In this document: one piece after another, positions 1 through 5,712 of the stretch
Layout of the letters: every line of letters starts with the position of its first letter
How positions within the stretch are numbered: the stretch's first letter is position 1
Assembly: GCA_944351345.1 (NCBI GenBank)
Contig: CALVPO010000053.1
Span: 1 to 9,569 of the forward strand
Direction: 5' to 3'
DNA: 9,569 bases
Source of the DNA: an uncultured Bacilli bacterium
GTDB lineage: Bacteria > Bacillota_I > Bacilli_A > RF39 > UBA660
Made by a program: the position numbers and the translations under genes
The notes under the pieces: generated by a model
Told to the model about the DNA's origin: nothing
Database searches by the model: none
The model's input: only the letters and a program-made list of their open reading frames with translations

Positions 1-363
1 AGCGTATTTTAGAAACATATCAAATTTTATATATTTATTACACATTATGTCTGGGTTTGGAGTGCGTCCTTTTTTTTTTTTATCTAAAAAATAAGTAAAG
101 ACATAAGTCCAATATTCTTTTACAAAGTTTTTTCTATATAGGGGTATATCTAATTTTTCACATACTTTTTTAGCATCTAAATAATCTATTTCTTGAGGAC
201 ATATTCCTTCTTCTGTTGTTGGGGCTCCTATTTCTTCTCCATCAATAAATGAATCCCAATTACGCATAAATAGGCCTATTACTTCATAACCTTGTTCTTT
301 TAATTTTATAGCTGCTACGCTGCTATCGACTCCACCCGACATGCCTACTACTACTTTTGTCAT
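1..363 (-). CDS. mnmA: tRNA-specific 2-thiouridylase MnmA, N-terminal part (runs off the window)
   Basis: MnmA adenylates and then thiolates U34 in the anticodons of Lys, Glu and Gln tRNAs in the cytoplasm, taking sulfur from a persulfide relay. The first 121 codons are present; the C-terminus lies beyond base 1. The PP-loop ATP-pyrophosphatase signature GMSGGVDSS is at residues 7-15. The GRTPNPDIMCNK segment at residues 99-110 carries the conserved catalytic Cys (C108). The NWDSF...GEEIG...CPQE insert at residues 35-58 is of the type I associate with Bacilli MnmA proteins. Translation starts at 363 behind AAAGAGGT, seven bases upstream. A 12-base homopolymer (70-81) encodes four Lys at residues 95-98 and keeps the frame. 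Identification is very secure. Confidence 0.96.
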   Translation of the reverse strand, partial: MTKVVVGMSGGVDSSVAAIKLKEQGYEVIGLFMRNWDSFIDGEEIGAPTTEEGICPQEIDYLDAKKVCEKLDIPLYRKNFVKEYWTYVFTYFLDKKKKGRTPNPDIMCNKYIKFDMFLKYA

Positions 364-399
364 TTTTATACCTCTTTCTATATTTCTTTGGTTGCTAGT

Positions 400-408
400 A
401 TTATAGCA
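400..408 (-). promoter_or_regulatory. extended -10 promoter for mnmA
   Basis: On the minus strand the sequence reads TGCTATAAT, a perfect -10 hexamer (400-405) with the TGn extension, about 37 bases upstream of the mnmA start. The -35 position holds only AT-rich sequence (TTTATT-like), so the extended -10 probably does most of the work. Confidence 0.65.
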
Positions 409-432
409 TTTTTTTTATAATTAATAAAGTTT

Positions 433-461
433 AAAAATAAAAAGATAGAACAATGTCTATC
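433..461 (-). terminator. intrinsic terminator of uppP
   Basis: On the minus strand GATAGA (461-456), a six-base loop and TCTATC (449-444) form a perfect 6-bp stem followed by TTTTTATTTTT. The first arm overlaps the uppP TGA stop codon (462-460), so the gene ends inside its own terminator. Confidence 0.75.
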
Positions 462-1287
462 AGTTTATTAGTGTAAAATATAATAATACGATTATTCCTA
501 GTACTATACGATAATATCCAAATACTTTGAAGTCATGTTTTCTTATATAGTTCATTAGGAATTTTATTATTAGAATACTTACTATGAATGCTACTAGGCA
601 TCCTACTAATAATAGTATTACTTCACTTGCTTGGAAAATAAAACCTACATCAAGGATATATTTTAATAGTTTTAATAATGATGCTCCTACCATTACTGGT
701 ATTGCTAGAAAGAAGGTAAATTCAGCAGCTATACTTCTTTCTAAGCCTAAGATTAGGCCTCCTATTATAGTTGCTCCACTTCTACTTGTTCCTGGTATTA
801 GAGATAATAATTGAAAAGCTCCTATTCCTATTGCTTGTTTATATGTTATTTTATCTAAATCTTTAGTAGTTCTTTTGCCTATTTGTTTTGATTCTACTAT
901 AATAAATATTATTCCATAAATTATTAGCATTAGTGATACAACGATACTGTTATATAGGTGTTCATCTAGCCAATCGTCAAAGAGTATGCCAATTACGGCA
1001 GCTGGTAGGCAGGCTACAATTATTTTTCCCCAAAGATTTAGAGTTTTGTTAGTTTCTTTTTTTGTTTTGCCAAATCCTATTGGGCATATTGTTTTAAAAT
1101 ACATTATAACTACTGCTAATATGGCTCCTAATTGAATTACTACTTCAAATAATTTATAAAATTCATCACTAACGTTAAGGTTTATAAAATCATTTAATAA
1201 AATCATGTGTCCTGTAGAAGATATTGGTAACCATTCTGTTATTCCTTCTACTATTCCAAATAAAATTGCTTTTAATATTTCTAACAT
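460..1287 (-). CDS. uppP: undecaprenyl-diphosphate phosphatase UppP (BacA family)
   Basis: UppP is an integral membrane phosphatase that converts undecaprenyl pyrophosphate to undecaprenyl phosphate, recycling the lipid carrier for peptidoglycan and other envelope polymers. Overproduction is known to give bacitracin resistance. The 275-residue length is typical. Both signature motifs are intact: GIVEGITEWLPISSTGH at residues 11-27 (with E14 and E18), and PGTSRSG at 165-171 (with R169). Several hydrophobic membrane segments follow through to the C-terminus. The start at 1287 follows AGGAGTTGAT, 11 bases upstream counted from AGGAG. It is a single-gene unit with its own promoter and terminator. 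The stop is TGA followed directly by TAG. Confidence 0.97.
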   Translation of the reverse strand: MLEILKAILFGIVEGITEWLPISSTGHMILLNDFINLNVSDEFYKLFEVVIQLGAILAVVIMYFKTICPIGFGKTKKETNKTLNLWGKIIVACLPAAVIGILFDDWLDEHLYNSIVVSLMLIIYGIIFIIVESKQIGKRTTKDLDKITYKQAIGIGAFQLLSLIPGTSRSGATIIGGLILGLERSIAAEFTFFLAIPVMVGASLLKLLKYILDVGFIFQASEVILLLVGCLVAFIVSILIIKFLMNYIRKHDFKVFGYYRIVLGIIVLLYFTLIN

Positions 1288-1308
1288 AAATAAATCAACT
1301 CCTATAAA

Positions 1309-1317
1309 ATTATAACA
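1309..1317 (-). promoter_or_regulatory. extended -10 promoter for uppP
   Basis: The minus strand reads TGTTATAAT with the -10 hexamer at 1309-1314, about 20 bases upstream of the start codon. No good -35 hexamer sits at 17 bp (ACATAT); TTAACA would need a 20-bp spacer. One copy of a 13-bp repeat overlaps the -35 position. Confidence 0.6.
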
Positions 1318-1329
1318 TACTTATCTTAT

Positions 1330-1383
1330 AAATATGTTAATATTTTACTAGTTTTATATTTCATTGGACAAAATATGTTAATA
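1330..1383. repeat. 13-bp direct repeat pair upstream of uppP
   Basis: AAATATGTTAATA occurs at 1330-1342 and again at 1371-1383, a perfect copy with a 41-bp period, close to four helical turns. The first copy overlaps the expected -35 region of the uppP promoter and the second abuts the rhomboid stop codon. Such spacing could suit paired regulator binding, but AT-richness makes chance possible. Confidence 0.5.
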
Positions 1384-1384
1384 C

Positions 1385-1942
1385 TTAAAAAATAAAAATT
1401 CCATATATACAACCACATATGGCTCCTATTAAGTGGCTTAAATGCGATATATTATCTTTTTTAAATAGTCCATCCTTTATTTCATTTACAATATAGAACA
1501 TAAAAATTAAAACTAGTGTTAAGGGTATTTTTCCACTTTCTAGATTAACTAGAGAGCTTAATATTATTAGCATAAATACTATACCACTAGCTCCTAAGAT
1601 TTTTACTTTACCTAATAGCATATTAACTATACCAGTTATAGCAGCGGTTATTAAAATCATTATAAGTAAATTAATACTACCATATTTTTCTTCAATCATA
1701 GGACCTATTAAGAGTATGTATAGAAAGTTATTCATAAAATGTTGCCAATTGCTGTGTCCTAAGACGTGAGTAAATAGTCTTATATAAGTTAGAGGACTTA
1801 AAAGAGAACTTCTGTAGGATGAGAATATGTACTTGTTTAATTTTTGTTTACTTAAGTTATTTAGGATTAATACAAGTAATGATAGAAAGAAATAAGATAA
1901 TATTACTAAGGAATTATATTGAAAATAGCCAAATAATTGCAT
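1385..1942 (-). CDS. rhomboid family intramembrane serine protease
   Basis: Rhomboids cut transmembrane substrates within the membrane using a Ser-His dyad. This 185-residue protein is close to the minimal six-helix core. The THVLGHSNWQHFMNN segment at residues 58-72 matches the family's HxxxxHxxxN helix, with N72 at the oxyanion position. GASG at 117-120 supplies the catalytic serine S119. HLSHLIGAICG at 167-177 supplies the catalytic histidine, most likely H167 by alignment with HxGGxxGG; H170 replaces a usual Gly. All key residues are present, so it should be active. Substrate is unknown. It starts at 1942 behind AGGTGG, 14 bases after the stop of the upstream gene, so the two are almost certainly co-transcribed. 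No clear terminator is seen after it. Confidence 0.9.
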   Translation of the reverse strand: MQLFGYFQYNSLVILSYFFLSLLVLILNNLSKQKLNKYIFSSYRSSLLSPLTYIRLFTHVLGHSNWQHFMNNFLYILLIGPMIEEKYGSINLLIMILITAAITGIVNMLLGKVKILGASGIVFMLIILSSLVNLESGKIPLTLVLIFMFYIVNEIKDGLFKKDNISHLSHLIGAICGCIYGIFIF

Positions 1943-1956
1943 TTTACCACCTACTT

Positions 1957-2370
1957 CTATATCTTTGGGTAATAGAAATTTATATTATGTAAATAGAGAT
2001 TATTTTCTCTTACCCAAGTATTTTTAGCCATTCTTTTGAATAATTTAATGGCTAATTTTTGATTATCTGCCTCTATATACATAGTATCTTCTAAAAATAG
2101 TCCTTTTTTTATTTTGAATTTTTTTAGGGTGTTCCAAGGTATTTCTAGATTACTTACTGGATTCCATTTGTCGTCTGTTATAAATAAGATGATGCTTGAT
2201 TTTGTAAAGCAAATAAAATAATTAGTTACTTTATTAAAGTCTACTATGGGATTTGCTGGGATGGGTATTATTCTTTTTACTTTTACTTTGGAGTGTCCTG
2301 GTAAGATGTTGTTATAATAATTTAAGTTGTATTTTTTTATTAAATTTATTAGTTTGTTATAAATCGACAT
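1957..2370 (-). CDS. hypothetical protein, possibly PH-like domain, co-transcribed with rhomboid
   Basis: This 137-residue protein has no signal peptide or membrane segment, and I do not recognise it firmly. The part from about residue 50 to 112 alternates short beta-like strands (YFICFTKSSIILFITD, LEIPWNTLKKFKIKKG) with a final amphipathic stretch. That resembles bacterial PH-like domains, where an 'IPW..I' strand is common, but this is inference. The start at 2370 is chosen because GAGGAG lies seven bases upstream. A longer in-frame start at 2430 lies within the -35 hexamer of a strong promoter and upstream of the expected transcript start. The protein may serve as partner, regulator or substrate of the rhomboid encoded 14 bases downstream. 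It ends in TAG. Confidence 0.75.
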   Translation of the reverse strand: MSIYNKLINLIKKYNLNYYNNILPGHSKVKVKRIIPIPANPIVDFNKVTNYFICFTKSSIILFITDDKWNPVSNLEIPWNTLKKFKIKKGLFLEDTMYIEADNQKLAIKLFKRMAKNTWVRENNLYLHNINFYYPKI

Positions 2371-2401
2371 ATTATTCTCCTCATTTTTTTGATATAATGA
2401 T

Positions 2402-2430
2402 ATTATAACATTGATGATAAAAATCTTCAA
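2402..2430 (-). promoter_or_regulatory. sigma-A-type promoter of the PH-like/rhomboid operon
   Basis: On the minus strand TTGAAG (2430-2425), a 17-bp spacer and TATAAT (2407-2402) form a near-consensus promoter; the -10 is also extended (TGTTATAAT). Transcription should begin near 2395, which fixes the downstream gene's start at 2370. Confidence 0.8.
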
Positions 2431-2483
2431 TTAGAGATTTTGGTATATAAATTAATGTTTTTAAATATAATTTAATAGGTGAT

Positions 2484-3869
2484 ATGATGAGAATTAAGAA
2501 TAAGAAAGTTATTATTAGTTTAGGAATTTTAGTTGTTTTGATAGTAGGTATTGGACTTGTTTATTTGACTTATAATGATAGTAAGAATGTTGATAGAAAT
2601 AAGGAACTTAGGGCTATGGTTTTGTATTCTAAAGATAATGAAGTAATGCTGATGGATAATGATAGTGTTATTTATACTTTTAGAGATTGTGATATGGAGG
2701 TTAATGCTGGGGATGATGTTTTGATTGAGTATACGGGACTTCTTGATAAGAATAAAGAGATACAAGATTGTTCTATTATTGATTATAAGACTATTATGGT
2801 TGATAAAGAAAATAATGGGATTCCTAGTGATTGGATGGATAATGGGATTTTTAGTAAATATTATATTTTAGCTTATAATAAATTAAAAACTTTATCTTTG
2901 GATGAGAAGATTGGGCAGATTTTGTTAGTGCGTTATCCTGATTCTAATCAAGCTAAAATACTCGAAGAGTATAAATTTGCGGGCTATGTGTTTTTTGAGA
3001 AAGATTTTAGAGATAAGACTAAGGAAGAAGTAATAAATATGATTAGTGAGTTACAAAGTGTTAGTGATATTCCTATTTTAACAGCGGTTGATGAAGAAGG
3101 AGGTTCGGTTGTTAGGGTTAGTAGTAATAAAAATCTTGCTAGTGAAAAGTTTAAGTCTCCTAGAGATGTTTATGCTAGTGGTGGATTTGATGCTATTAAG
3201 GAAGATACTATTAATAAGAGTAAACTTTTGAAAAGTTTGGGGATTAATTTGAATTTAGCTCCAGTTGTTGATGTTTCTACTAATCCTAGTGATTATATGT
3301 ATGCTAGATCTTTGGGGGAAGGAACAGATATAACTTCAACTTATGCTAAGACGGTAATTGATGCTAGTCGTAATACTGGAGTATCTTATACGTTAAAACA
3401 TTTTCCTGGATACGGTAATAATACTGATACTCATACTGGTAGTTCCGTTGATAATAGAGATTATGATGAAATTATAAAGAATGACATACCACCTTTTAAA
3501 GCTGGAGTTAATGCGGGTGCTGAAGCTGTTTTAGTTAGTCATAATATTGTTAATAGTATTGATAGTGATAATCCAGCCTCACTTAGTCCTCTAGTACACA
3601 ACCTTCTTAGAGATGAAGTTTTATTTACTGGTATTGTTATGACTGATGATCTTAGTATGGGGGCTACTTCTTCTATTGATAATGCAGTTGTTAAAGCTAT
3701 TTTGGCTGGCAATGATTTGATTATTACAACGGATTATGAGAATGATATTGCTAATATTAAAAAAAGTATTAGTGATGGTAGTATTAGTGAGGATATTATT
3801 GATAAATTGGCTTTTAGGGTTATTGCTTGGAAATATTATAAAGGACTTATGTTTGAAAATCAAAAGTAA
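2484..3869 (+). CDS. nagZ: membrane-anchored NagZ-type beta-N-acetylhexosaminidase (glycoside hydrolase family 3)
   Basis: GH3 NagZ-type enzymes remove N-acetylglucosamine from muropeptides during cell-wall turnover. Residues 9-29 form an uncleaved-looking membrane anchor, placing the enzyme outside the cell. Residues 40-107 are a small beta-rich domain I cannot name. The GH3 barrel runs from about 137 to 455: DEKIGQILLVRYP (140-152), AVDEEGGSVVR (201-211), LGINLNLAPVVDV (252-264), KHFPGYG (305-311) followed by the D315-H317 dyad used as general acid/base, and MTDDLSMGA (386-394) with the nucleophile Asp (388, or 389). All catalytic parts are intact. AGGTGAT leads into two tandem ATGs (2484 and 2487); the second has better spacing. 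A TATAAT at 2466-2471 lies too close to be a sure promoter. It is divergent from the PH-like/rhomboid unit. Confidence 0.93.
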   Translation: MMRIKNKKVIISLGILVVLIVGIGLVYLTYNDSKNVDRNKELRAMVLYSKDNEVMLMDNDSVIYTFRDCDMEVNAGDDVLIEYTGLLDKNKEIQDCSIIDYKTIMVDKENNGIPSDWMDNGIFSKYYILAYNKLKTLSLDEKIGQILLVRYPDSNQAKILEEYKFAGYVFFEKDFRDKTKEEVINMISELQSVSDIPILTAVDEEGGSVVRVSSNKNLASEKFKSPRDVYASGGFDAIKEDTINKSKLLKSLGINLNLAPVVDVSTNPSDYMYARSLGEGTDITSTYAKTVIDASRNTGVSYTLKHFPGYGNNTDTHTGSSVDNRDYDEIIKNDIPPFKAGVNAGAEAVLVSHNIVNSIDSDNPASLSPLVHNLLRDEVLFTGIVMTDDLSMGATSSIDNAVVKAILAGNDLIITTDYENDIANIKKSISDGSISEDIIDKLAFRVIAWKYYKGLMFENQK

Positions 3870-3894
3870 GATATGAAATATTATATAAAAAATA

Positions 3895-3959
3895 AATGCT
3901 GATATAGTTTTAGAAATATTTATAGTTTATTATATTTCTCTCATTATATCAGCATTTTT
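3895..3959. terminator. bidirectional terminator shared by nagZ and def
   Basis: AATGCTGATATA (3895-3906) pairs perfectly with TATATCAGCATT (3945-3956). An inner stem of AGAAATAT (3912-3919) and ATATTTCT (3932-3939) closes a 12-base loop. Plus-strand reading gives a short T run; minus-strand reading gives T-rich sequence past 3895. The right arm codes for the last residues of Def, whose stop codon lies at 3930. Confidence 0.7.
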
Positions 3960-4478
3960 ATATGGGTCTTTAGGATCTATATGGTCGTAGAAGAGTATGC
4001 CATTTAAGTGGTCCATTTCATGTTGGAAGGCTATAGATAGTTCTTCTCTTGCTCTATATCTTTTCTTTTTTCCGTTTATGTCATAAGCTTCAAATGTTAC
4101 TCTGGCATATCTTGGTACTATTCCTTCTACTTCTCTATTAACGCTTAGGCACCCCTCCCCTCCTGATGAATATATTAATTCTTCAGAATGAGATATTATT
4201 TTAGGATTTATTAAGACATAATTTTTAAATTCATTCTCGCTTTCTTCGTGACATACTACAAAGAATCTTTGATTTACTCCTACTTGAGGAGCTGCTAGTC
4301 CCATGCCTGGTCTTAAGTGGTATTTCTCTGCTTCTTCTTCTATTTGTGATAAATATAAGTGTTCTAGCATATCTTCTATTAATTTCTTAGTTTTATCACT
4401 AAGTGGGAATGTACAGTCAACATTTTTTTGTCTTAATCTTTTATCTTTTTCATCTAATATATCACTAGTTTTAAGCAT
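3930..4478 (-). CDS. def: peptide deformylase, type 2
   Basis: Peptide deformylase removes the formyl group from the N-terminal Met of nascent proteins at the ribosome. The three metal and active-site motifs are intact: GMGLAAPQVG (residues 58-67), EGCLS (108-112, metal ligand Cys110) and HEMDH (153-157, two His ligands and the catalytic Glu). The long N-terminal part with the EKYHLRPGMG lead-in to motif 1 and the 182-residue length mark the type 2 form of low-GC Gram-positives. The start at 4478 follows AGGAAGTGAT; an in-frame ATG at 4520 lies upstream of the likely promoter and has no ribosome site. It is a single-gene unit. Its last codons form one arm of the terminator shared with nagZ. 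Confidence 0.97.
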   Translation of the reverse strand: MLKTSDILDEKDKRLRQKNVDCTFPLSDKTKKLIEDMLEHLYLSQIEEEAEKYHLRPGMGLAAPQVGVNQRFFVVCHEESENEFKNYVLINPKIISHSEELIYSSGGEGCLSVNREVEGIVPRYARVTFEAYDINGKKKRYRAREELSIAFQHEMDHLNGILFYDHIDPKDPYKNADIMREI

Positions 4479-4501
4479 AAAATCACTTCCTTGTGAATAA
4501 T

Positions 4502-4510
4502 ATAATAGCA
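4502..4510 (-). promoter_or_regulatory. extended -10 promoter for def
   Basis: The minus strand reads TGCTATTAT, with the -10 at 4502-4507. The predicted start is near 4495, 17 bases before the deformylase start codon. The -35 area is T-rich and overlaps the terminator of the preceding gene. Confidence 0.5.
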
Positions 4511-4518
4511 CAAAATAC

Positions 4519-4551
4519 AAAAAAAGAAAAGGGAACTTTTATTTTCCCCTT
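4519..4551 (-). terminator. intrinsic terminator of the glycine-rich small gene
   Basis: On the minus strand AAGGGGAA (4551-4544), an eight-base loop and TTCCCTTT (4535-4528) form an 8-bp stem with one G-T pair, followed by TCTTTTTTT. It sits five bases after the stop codon of the small gene. Confidence 0.8.
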
Positions 4552-4555
4552 AAAA

Positions 4556-4738
4556 TTAGACAGCTATTCTAGTACCTATTATTATTACTAATAATATAAA
4601 TAGTACTAATATAATTGCGGCACCATAGCCATAGCCACCGCCATATCCATATGCAGGGTAACCGTAAGTGCCGCTAGAAGTGCAACCACAACCGCTATTA
4701 TTATAACCACCACTATAACCGCCACCGTAATAATACAT
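4556..4738 (-). CDS. small glycine/tyrosine-rich single-span membrane protein, YjcZ-like
   Basis: A 60-residue protein with a Gly-Tyr-rich N-terminus (residues 1-39; 14 Gly and 9 Tyr by eye, plus a CGC motif at 17-19) and a single C-terminal hydrophobic helix (residues 40-58, AIILVLFILLVIIIG). This layout matches the tiny transmembrane YjcZ-type proteins of Bacilli, several of which are linked to spores. The match is by composition and by the ALIVVLFILL-like helix, not by catalytic residues. The ribosome site AAAGGAGGT eight bases upstream of the start is close to ideal, which argues for a real, well-translated gene. A longer open frame on the same strand (4606-4821) overlaps in another frame and lacks such a site. 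No clear sigma-A promoter was found, so a sporulation sigma factor is possible. Confidence 0.8.
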   Translation of the reverse strand: MYYYGGGYSGGYNNSGCGCTSSGTYGYPAYGYGGGYGYGAAIILVLFILLVIIIGTRIAV

Positions 4739-4810
4739 AATTTTACCTCCTTTACATATCTAATATAGTTTACGCAATATTGTTCATTTTGACATAGTTT
4801 TAATATAATA

Positions 4811-4839
4811 TTTACAAACAAAATTAAATTTGCTATAAT
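4811..4839 (+). promoter_or_regulatory. promoter of the tRNA-Thr gene
   Basis: TTTACA (4811-4816), a 17-bp spacer and TATAAT (4834-4839) with the TGC extension make a near-consensus promoter about 21 bases upstream of the tRNA 5' end. Confidence 0.85.
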
Positions 4840-4860
4840 TTAGGTGGTTATATTATTAAT

Positions 4861-4934
4861 GCCGAATTAGTTTAGTGGTAGAACGGAAGCATGGTAAGCT
4901 TCAAAGGGCAGTTCAATTCTGCCATTCGGCACCA
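4861..4934 (+). tRNA. tRNA-Thr, anticodon GGU
   Basis: A full cloverleaf is visible. The acceptor is GCCGAAT/ATTCGGC, the D arm GTTT-AGTGGTA-GAAC, and the anticodon stem GAAGC/GCTTC with loop ATGGTAA, so the anticodon is GGT (reads ACC and ACT). The variable loop is AAAG, and the T arm GGCAG-TTCAATT-CTGCC. The CCA end is encoded, with A as discriminator. The G1-C72 and C2-G71 pairs and G35-U36 fit threonine identity. It has its own promoter and terminator, so it is a single-gene unit. The accessory region begins just downstream. Confidence 0.95.
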
Positions 4935-4945
4935 GATTGATAATT

Positions 4946-4974
4946 ACTCGAACTTATAAAAGTTTGAGTTTTTT
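4946..4974 (+). terminator. intrinsic terminator of tRNA-Thr
   Basis: ACTCGAACTT (4946-4955), loop ATAA and AAGTTTGAGT (4960-4969) form a 10-bp stem with one G-T pair, followed by a run of six T (4969-4974). Confidence 0.85.
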
Positions 4975-5017
4975 ATGTATTCATTTTTTATTTTGACATA
5001 TAATAATATAAAAAGTA

Positions 5018-5046
5018 TTGACGTACATAAAAAAGTACGTTATAAT
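5018..5046 (+). promoter_or_regulatory. toxin-antitoxin promoter with embedded palindromic operator
   Basis: TTGACG (5018-5023), a 17-bp spacer and TATAAT (5041-5046) form a strong promoter 17 bases upstream of the antitoxin start. Nearly the whole spacer is an inverted repeat, ACGTAC (5021-5026) and GTACGT (5035-5040), separated by eight A-rich bases. This is where an antitoxin repressor of the YefM type would block polymerase. Confidence 0.8.
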
Positions 5047-5063
5047 GTAATCGAGGTGAAAAT

Positions 5064-5318
5064 ATGAATACTATAAATATAACTAATGCTAGGCAAAATT
5101 TATTTCAATTAGTTTCTGACGTAAATAAAGGCTTTAATCCAGTCAATATAATTAACAACAAAGGTGAAAATGCTATATTGTTATCGGAAAGTGATTGGCG
5201 AGATATAGAAGAAACTATTTATTTAAATTCTATACCTGGATTTGTAGAATCTATCAATGATGCTAGGAAAGAAGATAAAAATAATTGCACTGTTTATAAA
5301 AAAGGAGAAGAATGGTAG
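5064..5318 (+). CDS. Phd/YefM family antitoxin
   Basis: This 84-residue protein has the N-terminal DNA-binding and dimerisation part typical of Phd/YefM: the NITNARQNLFQLVSDVNKGF segment (5-24), then a hydrophobic strand with VNIINNKGENAILLSESDW (27-45). The C-terminal tail (about 58-84) is polar and probably disordered, the part that wraps and blocks the toxin. The start at 5064 follows GAGGTGA. It overlaps the toxin gene by seven bases, the usual translational coupling of such pairs. By analogy with YefM-YoeB it should repress its own promoter through the palindrome at 5021-5040, with toxin as co-repressor. The family call is firm; the autoregulation is inferred. Confidence 0.9.
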   Translation: MNTINITNARQNLFQLVSDVNKGFNPVNIINNKGENAILLSESDWRDIEETIYLNSIPGFVESINDARKEDKNNCTVYKKGEEW

Positions 5319-5584
5319 AATACAAAATAATATTTTCTAAATTAGCTGATAAAGACAAAAAATTATTAAAGCAAGCTGGACTCGAAAGCAAAGCAAAAGA
5401 ATTACTAGATTTAATAGCAATAGATCCTTATCAAACACCACCAACATATGAAAAATTAAAAGGAAACTTAAATGGTCTTTGTTCAAGAAGAATAAGTTAT
5501 CAGCATAGGCTAGTGTATGAGATAGATGAGAATAAAAAAGAAATATTTATTTTAAGAATGTGGACTCATTATAATAAATTATAA
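5312..5584 (+). CDS. Txe/YoeB family mRNA interferase toxin
   Basis: YoeB-type toxins bind the ribosomal A site and cut mRNA, halting growth when the labile antitoxin is lost. This 90-residue protein has the RelE/YoeB fold signature. YEKLKGNL (46-53) supplies the catalytic Glu (E47), SRRISYQHRLVYE (58-70) includes the catalytic Arg (R66), and the C-terminal WTHYNKL (84-90) carries the catalytic His (H86) followed by Tyr. All three match the known E46/R65/H83 triad, so it looks active. The start at 5312 is inside the antitoxin gene, with AAGGAG four bases upstream. A hairpin at 5655 may end the operon. Confidence 0.93.
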   Translation: MVEYKIIFSKLADKDKKLLKQAGLESKAKELLDLIAIDPYQTPPTYEKLKGNLNGLCSRRISYQHRLVYEIDENKKEIFILRMWTHYNKL

Positions 5585-5654
5585 TGTATTTTTAGAAATT
5601 AACCTTAATAAAAATTTCCAAACGTATACCACTATGTCACCATAAAGATATTAT

Positions 5655-5675
5655 CCCTTGTAAATCAAGGGTTTT
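5655..5675 (+). terminator. probable intrinsic terminator of the toxin-antitoxin operon
   Basis: CCCTTG (5655-5660), loop TAAAT and CAAGGG (5666-5671) are followed by TTTTATT. It lies 70 bases after the toxin stop codon. It is also the only clear hairpin between the toxin and the decayed integrase, so it could belong to an old element end instead. Confidence 0.6.
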
Positions 5676-5690
5676 ATTATGAACAAATGA

Positions 5691-5712
5691 TTTTACCTCT
5701 TTTTTACCTCTT
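5691..5712. repeat. perfect 11-bp tandem direct repeat next to the integrase stop
   Basis: TTTTACCTCTT occurs twice back to back (5691-5701 and 5702-5712). The second copy runs into the stop codon of the decayed integrase (5711-5713). Short direct repeats beside an integrase gene usually serve as arm-type binding sites of the recombinase near the attachment site; that role is inferred here. Confidence 0.7.

Noticed and set aside
584..814. Open frame on the plus strand opposite uppP
   Set aside because: It lies wholly within uppP on the other strand, has no ribosome site and its protein has no recognisable pattern.
2371..2430. Longer N-terminus for the PH-like protein starting at 2430
   Set aside because: The extension spans a strong promoter and lies upstream of the expected transcript start; the internal ATG at 2370 has GAGGAG.
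2529..2765. Open frame on the minus strand opposite nagZ
   Set aside because: Shadow of nagZ; low-complexity Ile/Asn-rich translation and no ribosome site.
3621..3863. Open frame on the minus strand opposite the nagZ 3' end
   Set aside because: Shadow of nagZ, which keeps its catalytic motif in this stretch.
4303..4500. Open frame on the plus strand opposite def
   Set aside because: Covers conserved def sequence in antisense; no ribosome site or family resemblance.
4479..4520. Longer N-terminus for def starting at 4520
   Set aside because: It lacks a ribosome site and crosses the probable promoter; the start at 4478 follows AGGAAGTGAT and gives the family length.
4606..4821. 71-residue minus-strand frame overlapping the small glycine-rich gene
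   Set aside because: It uses a different frame from the gene with the AAAGGAGGT site, and its Val/Ala repeats are the out-of-frame reading of Gly/Tyr codons.
4861..4934. tRNA-Gly as an alternative, because of the Gly-like short D loop
   Set aside because: The anticodon loop ATGGTAA gives GGT, and the discriminator is A, which fits Thr rather than Gly.
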